Source: JBBDMX01 sp040878035
GTDB taxonomy: Bacteria > Planctomycetota > Phycisphaerae > Phycisphaerales > Phycisphaeraceae
Assembly: GCA_040878035.1 (NCBI GenBank)
Contig: JBBDMX010000096.1
Span: 1-64,000 of the forward strand
Reading direction: 5' to 3'
Length of the DNA stretch: 64,000 bases
In this document: positions 18,140 to 25,779 of the stretch, one piece after another
How positions within the stretch are numbered: position 1 is the stretch's first letter
How the letters are laid out: every line of letters begins with the position of its first letter
Notes under the pieces: model-generated
Told to the model about the DNA's origin: nothing
What the model saw: only the letters and a program-made list of their open reading frames with translations
The model's database searches: none
Position numbers and translations under genes: made by a program

Positions 18140-18805
18140 ATGGCTCAGTCGTACATTCCAGGTCAGGACGCCGCGTCGCTTCAGTGGATGCAGGCCTTCG
18201 CCGGGGGCATTGCCGCCAGCCCCTCGACGTACATGCTGGCCGCCGCGGACGCCACGGCGATCAGCAATGCAGTGGGCGCCTTTGCCGCGGCCCTGGCCAC
18301 GGCGGTGGACCCGCAGACGCGTACGCCGGTGACGGTCAACGTCAAGGACACGGCCCGCAACGCCGCCGAGCAGATCTGCCGGCAGTACGCGGTGGTGATC
18401 AAGAACAACGGCGGCATCAGCGATGCGGCCAAGATCGCCATTGGCGTGCGGCCGGTGAATCCCAGCCGGGAGCCGATCCCCTGTCCGCAGTCGTCGCCGC
18501 TCTTGAACGTGATCGCCGCGACGCCCGGGGCGCAGACGGTGCGTTACTCGGACACGAGCACGCCCGACTCCAAGTCCAAGCCGTTCGGCGCTTCGGAGTT
18601 GCAGTTGTTCATCGCCATCGGCGATGCGCCGACGGTGGACGAAGACGCGGCGCAGTTCTACGGCAAGTTCACCAGGAACCCGGTGGGCGTGGCCTTTGCG
18701 CCCCAGGACGACGGCAAGGTGGCGACCTACTTCGCCCGCTGGGCCTCCCGCCGCGGCGAGGTCGGGCCGTGGTCGCTGCCGGTGAGCATGCGCATCGCCG
18801 CGTAA
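18140..18805 (+). CDS. Protein of unknown function with helical N-terminal part and FN3-like C-terminal part
   Basis: 221 residues, ATG behind a strong aaggag site. No signal peptide. Residues 1-95 look alpha-helical and Ala-rich (MQAFAGGIAASPSTYMLAAA); residues 110-221 look like a beta-sandwich ending ATYFARWASRRGEVGPWS, which resembles fibronectin type III strands F-G. I recall similar uncharacterised proteins from other planctomycetes but can give no function. It lies on one strand with the gene at 18983, and each has a strong ribosome-binding site, which suggests abundant expression of both. Confidence 0.75.
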   Translation: MAQSYIPGQDAASLQWMQAFAGGIAASPSTYMLAAADATAISNAVGAFAAALATAVDPQTRTPVTVNVKDTARNAAEQICRQYAVVIKNNGGISDAAKIAIGVRPVNPSREPIPCPQSSPLLNVIAATPGAQTVRYSDTSTPDSKSKPFGASELQLFIAIGDAPTVDEDAAQFYGKFTRNPVGVAFAPQDDGKVATYFARWASRRGEVGPWSLPVSMRIAA

Positions 18806-18982
18806 TTCACAAGACGCTCGGATTATCCGCAGATTGCGCAGATTGACGCGGATTTTGCGGCAAGGCCAGTGTGCGCTGTATCGCGGCAAACTGGTGCTCA
18901 TCAGTGCAATCCGTGAACGTTCTTCGTGTTCTTTGTGTCTTTGTGGTTATGAATCTTTCACAACTGGAAAAGGAGCAACATC

Positions 18983-19336
18983 ATGGCAGTCTTAGCAAGA
19001 AATGTTTCCCATCGTCGCAGCAGGCGGAGAAACCTGGCGGTGAATCAACCGCAGCCGACGACGCCGATCTACATCACGGGCGGCGCGGTGACCGGATCGG
19101 TGCTGACGCTGACGTTTGACCAGGCGGTCACGCTCGAAGGGACGCCCGGGATCACCTCGGCGGCTCATCCCGTCGCCACGCCGGTCAGCGCCGTGCAGAC
19201 CGCGCCGAACGTGGTGGATATCACGTTCAGCGCCGTCATCGAGGGCGCGTTGATGCTGAGCATTCCGTTCCGCGACCCGGCGATCCGCAACGCCGCGGGC
19301 GGTTACGTCACGGGGACAGAAGCCACCATCGGTTGA
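18983..19336 (+). CDS. Small beta-rich protein of unknown function
   Basis: 117 residues with aaaggag upstream of the ATG. After a basic N terminus (RNVSHRRSRRRNLAV) the rest is rich in beta-forming residues: LTLTFDQAVTLEG and NVVDITFSAVIEGALMLSI. No Cys, signal peptide or membrane segment. The spacing and strand suggest expression with the gene at 18140. The layout recalls small structural or decoration proteins, but no family is recognised. Confidence 0.65.
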   Translation: MAVLARNVSHRRSRRRNLAVNQPQPTTPIYITGGAVTGSVLTLTFDQAVTLEGTPGITSAAHPVATPVSAVQTAPNVVDITFSAVIEGALMLSIPFRDPAIRNAAGGYVTGTEATIG

Positions 19337-19548
19337 CGTGGTGACCGTCCGGGGAAAGCCCCGGACTTGCCTCGCGGGCATCCGGGGGATCCGGGGATTC
19401 GGGGGATTCCGGGGCGTTCCAGGGGGACCGGGCCGGCGGACTTGCGCCCCGCAGGGCGGTGGGCTTCACTCACGGCTCGTGNNNNNNNNNNCGGACTTGC
19501 GCCGGCCCGGCACCCTCCCATCGCATCATTCTTTGTGGGAGGTCTGTC
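19337..19548. other. G-rich leader with assembly gap (10 N at 19482-19491)
   Basis: Bases 19379-19430 are a tract of gggggatccggggattcg-type words like that at 17935-18062. The gap of 10 N is flanked by a 12-base direct repeat (cggacttgcgcc at 19437-19448 and 19492-19503), so the true distance is unknown and a collapsed repeat is likely. The next gene has a gggagg site close to its ATG. Confidence 0.85.
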
Positions 19549-20742
19549 ATGTCGGACACCATCCATGCAAGTTCACCCGTGCAAGCCCCGGATCGGCCTC
19601 GCGGGGTTTCGATCGCGGTGGCGCCGACGCCGCGCCTGCCGATCCGTGTGCGCGTCGCCGTGGCCGCCGACCTGCCGTTCATCGATCAGCTCCAGAAGAT
19701 GCACTCGCACATGGTCGGCTGGTCGCCCACCAAACAGCTCGAAGCGAACATCGCCGCCGGGCATGTGCTGATCGCCGAGGCGCCTGCTGATGGCGCGTGC
19801 GTGAACAATGGTGATACTCCGATGTCCCCTCACCCCAGCCCTCTCCCCGGGGGAGAGGGGGTTCAGATGGGCTACTGCATTTCCCGCGATCAATACATGA
19901 AGCGCGACGATGTGGGCATCGTGTATCAGCTCAACGTGCTGCCGCTGCGGCAACGGCACCTGGTCGGGGCGTCGCTCATCAAAGCCGTGTTCGAGCGGGC
20001 CGCGTATGGGTGCAGGCTGTTCTCGTGCTGGTGCGCCCAGGACATCCAGGCCAACTATTTCTGGGAGTCAATCGGCTTTGTTCCCCTGGCGTTCCGCACC
20101 GGGTCGCGGAGCAAGCAGCGCATCCACATCTTCTGGCAGCGGCGGGTGCGCGAGGATGATGACCGCACGCCGTATTGGTTTCCCGCGCAGACGAGTGCGG
20201 GCGCGGTGGCGGAGGATCGGCTGGTGCTGCCGATCCCGCCGGGCACGCATTGGCGCGACGCCAAGCCGGTGGTGCTGCCGGGGGTGGCGGATGCCCCGCC
20301 AGAGCCGGCGCTGCCCAAACTGCTGCCGGGCGGCGCGCCGGTGCGGACGCGGCCGGAGGCTGAGGCTTGGGGGGGGCCGAAGATGACGCGAGCGCAGGTC
20401 GCCGCCATTGCCCGCAGCAAGTCGAAACATCTGGGCGGTGTGCCGGCAGGCAAAGCCGCGATCATCACCGCCAGCGGTGTGCGCTACTTGGACCGCGCCG
20501 ATGCCCTTGCGTTGCCGGACGAGGCCCAAGCGGCCAAGCCGAAACCCAAACGCCCGCGCCAACCGCGGCAGAAGAACGATCCGCAATACGTGGCCGCGGC
20601 CCGCGAGCTGCGCGACCGGTACCTCGAGCATGTCAACACCGGCCGAATGCTGCCTTCGGCGCAGGGCAAATACGATGTGAGTCGAGCGCTGGAGGCTTCG
20701 CCCATGGCCCTGAAGCAGATGCCGTTGCTCAAGTCGGCGTAA
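19549..20742 (+). CDS. GNAT-like N-acetyltransferase with long basic C-terminal extension
   Basis: About 397 residues from ATG 19549, behind gggagg. IRVRVAVAADLPFIDQLQKM starts a GNAT-type fold; VGIVYQLNVLPLRQRHLVG contains the acetyl-CoA-binding strand and R-x-x-x-V/G turn, and YFWESIGFVPLAFR is the last GNAT strand-helix. Residues about 92-104 (SPHPSPLPGGEG) are encoded by a palindromic repeat inserted in a loop before the CoA strand. The C-terminal 150 residues are Pro/Lys/Arg-rich (KPKPKRPRQPRQKND) with no recognised domain. Substrate unknown. Confidence 0.7.
   Translation: MSDTIHASSPVQAPDRPRGVSIAVAPTPRLPIRVRVAVAADLPFIDQLQKMHSHMVGWSPTKQLEANIAAGHVLIAEAPADGACVNNGDTPMSPHPSPLPGGEGVQMGYCISRDQYMKRDDVGIVYQLNVLPLRQRHLVGASLIKAVFERAAYGCRLFSCWCAQDIQANYFWESIGFVPLAFRTGSRSKQRIHIFWQRRVREDDDRTPYWFPAQTSAGAVAEDRLVLPIPPGTHWRDAKPVVLPGVADAPPEPALPKLLPGGAPVRTRPEAEAWGGPKMTRAQVAAIARSKSKHLGGVPAGKAAIITASGVRYLDRADALALPDEAQAAKPKPKRPRQPRQKNDPQYVAAARELRDRYLEHVNTGRMLPSAQGKYDVSRALEASPMALKQMPLLKSA
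19826..19861. repeat. Palindromic repeat in frame inside the GNAT gene
   Basis: The sequence cctctccccgggggagagg is a near-perfect inverted repeat within a longer C-then-G tract (19826-19861). It adds about 12 residues (SPHPSPLPGGEG) to the GNAT protein without a frameshift. I recall the same peptide from spurious or invaded proteins in many bacteria, which supports a dispersed repeat, but this was not searched. Confidence 0.8.
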
Positions 20743-20991
20743 GCCCGGCGCGGATCATCCGGCGTGAACCCCAGCACAGAACCAGGACATCGTGCATCCG
20801 CAGATTGACGCAGATTCCCAACCCAGAACTCTGACGGCTATCTGCGCCCACCCACGCCATCGGCGGATCAATGCTGCTTCTGCCTTTCCCGTCGGCGGAC
20901 AACCGCGTTCATCCGCGGCTGATTCTGCTTTGGCTGCGACCTCAAAACGAGTAGCATGGCACGCAGTCTGCGCCGTCGTGCTGGAGCAACC

Positions 20992-22005
20992 ATGACCCAG
21001 GCCGTGCAAGTGAACGTTGTGGTGCGTCGCGGCCAGCGGTGGCGGCGATGGGGGGCGGTGCTGGGCATCATCGTGCTGGTGATGCTGCTGGTCGGCGAGC
21101 TTTGGGCACGGTATTACCTGGGCCTGGGCGATCCGCCGCTGTCCATGGCGGATCCGCAAATCGAGTACCTGTTCAAGCCGAACCAGGATTGCTGGAGGTT
21201 TGGCAACCATATCGTCTACAACCGCTGGTCGATGCGCAGCGAGGATTTTCCGGCCAAGAAGAGTTCGCCAGAGGAATTGCGTGTGCTGGTGATCGGCGAC
21301 AGCGTGATCAATGGGGGGAATCAGACGGATCAGGCTCAACTGGCGACCGAACTGCTGCGGCATGAGCTGGCGGCGGAACTGAAGCGGCTGGTGGTGGTGG
21401 GCAACATTTCGACGGGGAGTTGGGGGCCGGCGAATCAACTGGCGTATGTGAAAAAGCACGGACTTTTCGACGCCGATGTGGTGGTGATAGTGCTTAACAG
21501 TGGGGACGCGGCGGACGTGCCGACGTTCGAGCCGATCGTCGGTGTCAGCCCCGACTTTCCGGACCGGGCGCCGTGGCTGGCGCTCCAAGAGGGCGTGACG
21601 CGGTATCTGCCGCGCTATATGCCGCGTTTGGGCGGCAGCAAGGTTGCCCCGCGTCAACCCGCGGCGGAGCCTGACGAAGCTGATCCAGAGAAGGTGAAAG
21701 AAGCGATGGCCGCCTTGCGCGCGATGATCGCTTTGGTTCATGAAAGCGGCGCGACAGTGATCGTGGTGCAATACCCTGACCGTACGGAATTGGACGGTTC
21801 ACGCTTGCCTGGGTTTGCGATTATCGCACGGGAGGTCGAAGCAGCGGGCGTGCGTCGGATCGATCTGGCGGGGGTGTTCGGCCAGGCCGTGCGGTCCGGC
21901 CGGCACCCCTATCGCGATAAGATTCATCCCAATGCCGAGGGACAGCGACTTATCGCCGAGGCGCTTCTTGGCCCGGTGAAGCAGGAACTGGAACGGCGGC
22001 CATGA
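20992..22005 (+). CDS. Membrane-anchored SGNH/GDSL hydrolase
   Basis: About 337 residues from ATG 20992, which has ggag at the right distance; an upstream ATG at 20956 is also in frame. One transmembrane segment (AVLGIIVLVMLLVGELWARY) lies near residues 22-41. VLVIGDSVINGG is block I with the catalytic Ser, NISTGSWG block II-like, and DKIHPNAEGQ near the end is the Asp-x-x-His block. This is the SGNH family seen in acetyl-polysaccharide modification or deacetylation, acting on the periplasmic side. Followed by a glycosyltransferase, so an exopolysaccharide modification role is likely. Confidence 0.82.
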   Translation: MTQAVQVNVVVRRGQRWRRWGAVLGIIVLVMLLVGELWARYYLGLGDPPLSMADPQIEYLFKPNQDCWRFGNHIVYNRWSMRSEDFPAKKSSPEELRVLVIGDSVINGGNQTDQAQLATELLRHELAAELKRLVVVGNISTGSWGPANQLAYVKKHGLFDADVVVIVLNSGDAADVPTFEPIVGVSPDFPDRAPWLALQEGVTRYLPRYMPRLGGSKVAPRQPAAEPDEADPEKVKEAMAALRAMIALVHESGATVIVVQYPDRTELDGSRLPGFAIIAREVEAAGVRRIDLAGVFGQAVRSGRHPYRDKIHPNAEGQRLIAEALLGPVKQELERRP

Positions 22006-22107
22006 TCTTTGTCCAAGGTCCAAAGTCCAACGTCCAATGCCCCGGCAGGGATCGTCGGTCCCGCCGGTCCGACGCCATTGGACTTTAGGCATTGGACACC
22101 GGACACT

Positions 22108-23331
22108 GTGCGGGTGCGACCCGATCAGACGTTGCTGGTGATCAGCCAGGTTTATGTGCCTGACCCCGCGGCGGTGGGGCAGCAGATGCACGATGCCGCG
22201 GCGGAGATGGCGCGGCGGGGGCATCGCGTGGTCGTGCTGACCTCGGGACGAGGGTATGAGGACCCGACACGCAAGTACCCGCGACGCGAACGGCGCGATG
22301 GTGTCGAGATCGTACGGCTGCCGTTTTCCTCATTCGGCAAACGCACGATCCTGTTGCGCCTGCTGGGGCAGATGCTGTTTCTGCTGCAATGCATCATGCG
22401 CGGGCTGTTCACGCGGCGGCTGGGGGCGATCCTGGTCAGCACCTCGCCGCCGTTTGCTTCGATCGCGGCCTTGGCGATTCACGCGCTGCGGCGCACACCG
22501 ATCAAGTTCTGGCTGATGGACTTGAACCCGGACCAGGCGGTGGCGCTGGGTAAGGTCAAGCACGGGTCGCTGCCGGTGCGGGCGTTTGACTGGCTTAACC
22601 GCCGATTGCTGGCGGCGGCGGACGATGTGGTCGTGCTGGATCGCTTCATGGCCCAGCGTCTGTCCGCCAAGGGCATCATGCGCAGGCGAATGACGGTGCT
22701 GCCACCCTGGGCCCACGAGGAACATCTATCGCCGGTTGCGCATGGGGACAACCCTTTCCGCCAAGCGCAGGGTTGGCAGGGCAAGTTCGTCTTCATGTAC
22801 AGCGGGAATATGAGCATCGCCTCGCCGCTGACCACCATTGTGCAGGCCGCCCTGCTCCTGCGCGATGAGCCGCGTCTGCACTTTGCCTTCATCGGCGGGG
22901 GCCTGGGCAAGCGCGAGGTCGAGCAAGTCATCGCGCAACATCGGCCGGCCAACATCACCTGCCTGCCGTATCAGCCGTTGCACCAGCTCAAGTATTCGCT
23001 CTCAGCGGCGGATGTGCACCTGGTGACCCTGGGCGACAACATGGTGGGCATCATTCACCCGTGCAAGATCTACGGCGCCATGGCGGTGGCGCGGCCGGTG
23101 CTGTATGTCGGCCCGCGGCCATCGCACGTCAGCGACTTGCTCGATCAGCACCGCATCGGCTGGCAGGGTGAGCATGGGCAGGTCGAGGCGCTGGTGGATC
23201 TGTTGCGGCAGATCGCTGCTACCGAGCCGGACCAATTGACTCGCATGGGGCAAGCGGGCCGGGCGGCGCTGGCAGAGGACATGGGTCAGGCGCGATTATG
23301 CGGGACGTTTGCGGAGGTGCTGGAGCGGTAG
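22108..23331 (+). CDS. Glycosyltransferase family 4, WbuB-like
   Basis: About 407 residues from GTG 22108. The open frame extends to a TTG at 22009, but bases 22014-22107 are repeat words (tccaaagtcc, ccattggac and their complements), so the repeat-coded 33 residues are doubtful. LLVISQVYVPDPAAVGQQMH opens the GT-B fold; VVVLTSGRGYEDPTRKYPRR and KFVFMYSGNMSIASPL match the WbuB-type N-acetyl-fucosamine/aminosugar transferases. PCKIYGAMAVARPVLYVG is the donor-site region. A short GCCCC/GGGGC hairpin at 23343-23360 may end transcription. Confidence 0.86.
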   Translation: MRVRPDQTLLVISQVYVPDPAAVGQQMHDAAAEMARRGHRVVVLTSGRGYEDPTRKYPRRERRDGVEIVRLPFSSFGKRTILLRLLGQMLFLLQCIMRGLFTRRLGAILVSTSPPFASIAALAIHALRRTPIKFWLMDLNPDQAVALGKVKHGSLPVRAFDWLNRRLLAAADDVVVLDRFMAQRLSAKGIMRRRMTVLPPWAHEEHLSPVAHGDNPFRQAQGWQGKFVFMYSGNMSIASPLTTIVQAALLLRDEPRLHFAFIGGGLGKREVEQVIAQHRPANITCLPYQPLHQLKYSLSAADVHLVTLGDNMVGIIHPCKIYGAMAVARPVLYVGPRPSHVSDLLDQHRIGWQGEHGQVEALVDLLRQIAATEPDQLTRMGQAGRAALAEDMGQARLCGTFAEVLER

Positions 23332-23438
23332 GGCCGTCTACAGCCCCGCTGAAGTGGGGCAGCCGGCCGCGTGGTTGACATCGGCGCCGACCCCCGCGAA
23401 AATAAGACCACTGGATCGACACGATCCGGCTCGCCTTG

Positions 23439-23526
23439 GGAGAGGTGTCCGAGCGGCTGAAGGAGCTGGTCTCGAAAACCAGTTTGGCCCATTGGGTCAA
23501 CGTGGGTTCGAATCCCACCCTCTCCG
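23439..23526 (+). tRNA. tRNA-Ser (anticodon CGA)
   Basis: 88 nt, cloverleaf read by eye. The acceptor stem is ggagagg/cctctcc with discriminator g at 23526. The anticodon stem ctggt/accag has loop ctcgaaa, giving anticodon CGA, which reads UCG. A long variable arm (about tttggcccattgggtcaac) is typical of tRNA-Ser. The T loop is ggttcgaatcc. CCA is not encoded. Its 3' end directly abuts the nagA remnant. Confidence 0.93.
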
Positions 23527-24094
23527 TTAGCAATTCCAGTCACGGTGCCGGTCCATCAGCTCGGCCGAGCCGTTGCCCACGTGCGTGTAGAAGCTCAGTC
23601 CCGCCTGGCGTGCTTCATGGAGCACCTGGCGCAAGGCATCGGTGTGGCCGGCGCAGACGATGATGCCCAGTTCGGTCAGCCAGCGGGTGACGGCATGGCC
23701 TTGGTCGCATTCGGGTGCGGGGTGACCATGGCCACGCGCCCGGGGCCACCGGCGGCTTCGAGCAGCGGCTCGATCACCTGGCGACTGTGCGGCCTGACAT
23801 ACTGCGCGCTGTGCGCCCCACGGTAGCCGTCCTCCGGCGAGATGCAGGGGCCTTCGATGTGAAAGACCGGCATCAGTTTCCGGGTCACCTCAGACTGGTC
23901 GATCAACTTGCGCAGCGACGACAACCGCGCCACCATCGCCTGAAGGTCGCCGGTCACCACCGTGGGCAGGATCGCCCGCACGCCACCAGCCTGCAACCGC
24001 GTGACCACGTACTGCTTCTGCTCGTCAGTCAGCGCCGATCCCGGTTGAAGCTCACCGCCGCGTAACCATTGACCTGTATGTCGACGTAGTTCAT
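23527..24094 (-). pseudogene. nagA: Remnant of N-acetylglucosamine-6-phosphate deacetylase (nagA), frameshifted and C-terminally truncated
   Basis: Read in three frames the strand gives MNYVDIQVNGY from ATG 24094, then LTDEQKQYVVTRLQAGGVRA, VFHIEGPCISPEDGYRGAH, then GHAVTRWLTELGIIVCAGH and FYTHVGNGSAELMD before a stop at 23527-23529. These are consecutive NagA/amidohydrolase segments, covering about 190 residues of a protein normally near 380. Two single-base frameshifts lie near 24045 and near 23690. The C-terminal half, with the catalytic Asp, is absent. The stop abuts the 3' end of tRNA-Ser, so the missing part was probably lost by recombination there. Sequencing error could explain the frameshifts, not the missing half. 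Confidence 0.8.
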
Positions 24095-24285
24095 GGCTCA
24101 AAGATGGCTGCCTAGGCACCGTCAGGCGCCCGCAAAAGTCCGCGAGTTGTTCCGGGTACCAATGCGCTGTATTCTTCGCAATATACGGACATTATCGGAT
24201 TTTGACTCTCCCGATGGGCCGGCCAGGAATTGCGGCAATCGGTGGGCGTGTCGACTGTCCGCCGGCTTCATCAGAAGGACATGAC

Positions 24286-25773
24286 ATGACACAGGCAATT
24301 GCCAGCAAGGGGCACGTCGAGCACACCAAAGCCGCGGAATCACCGCGCGGGTTGGACGGCAGCATCACCCGGCCGATCCATATCACCTTCATGGGCGCCG
24401 GGTCGGGTTTCTGCCCCACGCTCTGCCGGGATTTGCTGATGATCGGCGGCGCTGATCGCGGCGAACTGCGCCTGGTGGATATCGACGGCGACCGACTGGC
24501 TACCATGCACCAGGTGATCGAGAATGTCATTGCGCAAACCGGCCGGTCCGATGGCTGGACCGTGCGCAGTTCGACTGATCGCCGCTCGGTGCTCGCCGGT
24601 TCGGACTATGTGGTTTGCTGCGTCGAAGTCAGCGGCGTGGACTGCGTGAAGTGGGACAACGACATCCCACTGACCTATGGCGTTGATCAGTGCATCGGCG
24701 ATACCATCGGCCCCGGGGGCCTGTTCAAGGCCTTGCGTACCGTGCCGGTGTTCCTGGACATCCTGCATGACATGAGCGACCTGTGCCCGCAGGCGATCAT
24801 GCTCAACTACACCAATCCCATGAGCATCATGTGCCTGGCCGCCGGCCGCGCCATGCCGCAGATTCCCGTGGTGGGCCTGTGCCACAGCGTGCAGGGCACC
24901 AGCCATCTGCTGGCCCAGTACGCCGGGGTCCCCTATGAAGAAATGGAGTGGGAGTGTGCCGGCATCAACCACCTGTCCTGGTTTACGACGCTCAAGCACC
25001 AGGGGCGCGATCTCTACCAGAGCGTGCTCCACAGGAAGTTCTCCGGTGAGGTGGCCCAGCTCATCGCGGAACGCCAGGGCGGCGCGGGTCAGCACGATCA
25101 GCGCGACAGCGCTGCGCCGGCGAAATTCAAGGACATGGTCCGCAAAGACATGTGCGTCCATTTCGGGGCGTTCATCACTGAATCATCGGGGCACCTCTCG
25201 GAGTACCTGCCCTACTACCGCAAGTCCGCCGAGGGCCGCAAGCTGCTGCTTCCGGAGTACGACGGCGGCTCGCGGTACTACGCCAGCAACTGGCCGCGCT
25301 GGCGCCGGGACGCCGATGCGCATCGCCTGCGGCAGGTCAGTGGCGAAGAATCGGTCAAGCTGGAACGGTCGTGGGAATACGGATCGTGGATCATCGAGGC
25401 CCGCGAGAAGAATCAGCCGTTTCGCATCCACGGCAATGTGATGAACAGCGTTCCGGGCGGTGGTGAAAGCGGCAAGCTGATCACCAACCTGCCCGGCGAC
25501 GGTTGCGTGGAAGTGGCCTGCATGATCGATCGCAACGGCATCCATCCGACCCGTTACGGCGCGCTGCCGGCGCAAATGGCGCACCTTTGCGCCTCGAACA
25601 TGGCCATGTTCGACCTGGCCGCCACCGCGGTCATCCAGCGCAGCAAAGAGGCGGCGATTCATGCCCTGATGCTCGACCCGTATACCGCGGCAGTCTGCAC
25701 ACCCGGCCAGATTCGCCAGATGGCGCTGGAGATGTTCGACGCCGAGGCCGCCTTCCTGCCCCGATACCAGTAA
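24286..25773 (+). CDS. Glycoside hydrolase family 4 (alpha-glycosidase, NAD- and metal-dependent)
   Basis: About 495 residues from ATG 24286. HITFMGAGSGFCPTLCRDL is the NAD-binding Rossmann loop, LRLVDIDGDRL the second strand. LNYTNPMSIMCLA and VGLCHSVQGT are the substrate/metal region with the catalytic Cys and His, and ECAGINHLSWF the next conserved block. GH4 enzymes cleave through an oxidation step at C3 and elimination; family members include alpha-galactosidases, alpha-glucosidases and alpha-galacturonidases. The exact linkage cannot be told. It sits divergent from the nagA remnant and convergent with the GH20 gene, 6 bases apart. Confidence 0.9.
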   Translation: MTQAIASKGHVEHTKAAESPRGLDGSITRPIHITFMGAGSGFCPTLCRDLLMIGGADRGELRLVDIDGDRLATMHQVIENVIAQTGRSDGWTVRSSTDRRSVLAGSDYVVCCVEVSGVDCVKWDNDIPLTYGVDQCIGDTIGPGGLFKALRTVPVFLDILHDMSDLCPQAIMLNYTNPMSIMCLAAGRAMPQIPVVGLCHSVQGTSHLLAQYAGVPYEEMEWECAGINHLSWFTTLKHQGRDLYQSVLHRKFSGEVAQLIAERQGGAGQHDQRDSAAPAKFKDMVRKDMCVHFGAFITESSGHLSEYLPYYRKSAEGRKLLLPEYDGGSRYYASNWPRWRRDADAHRLRQVSGEESVKLERSWEYGSWIIEAREKNQPFRIHGNVMNSVPGGGESGKLITNLPGDGCVEVACMIDRNGIHPTRYGALPAQMAHLCASNMAMFDLAATAVIQRSKEAAIHALMLDPYTAAVCTPGQIRQMALEMFDAEAAFLPRYQ

Positions 25774-25779
25774 CCGGCC

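Noticed and set aside
17908..18846. 312-residue Gly/Pro-rich, collagen-like frame
   Set aside because: Its first part is the G-rich repeat tract and the rest is an offset-frame shadow of the gene at 18140, which has a clear ribosome-binding site.
18140..20742. Prophage remnant
   Set aside because: Small genes with strong ribosome sites suggested phage structural genes, but no phage hallmark (terminase, portal, integrase) is seen.
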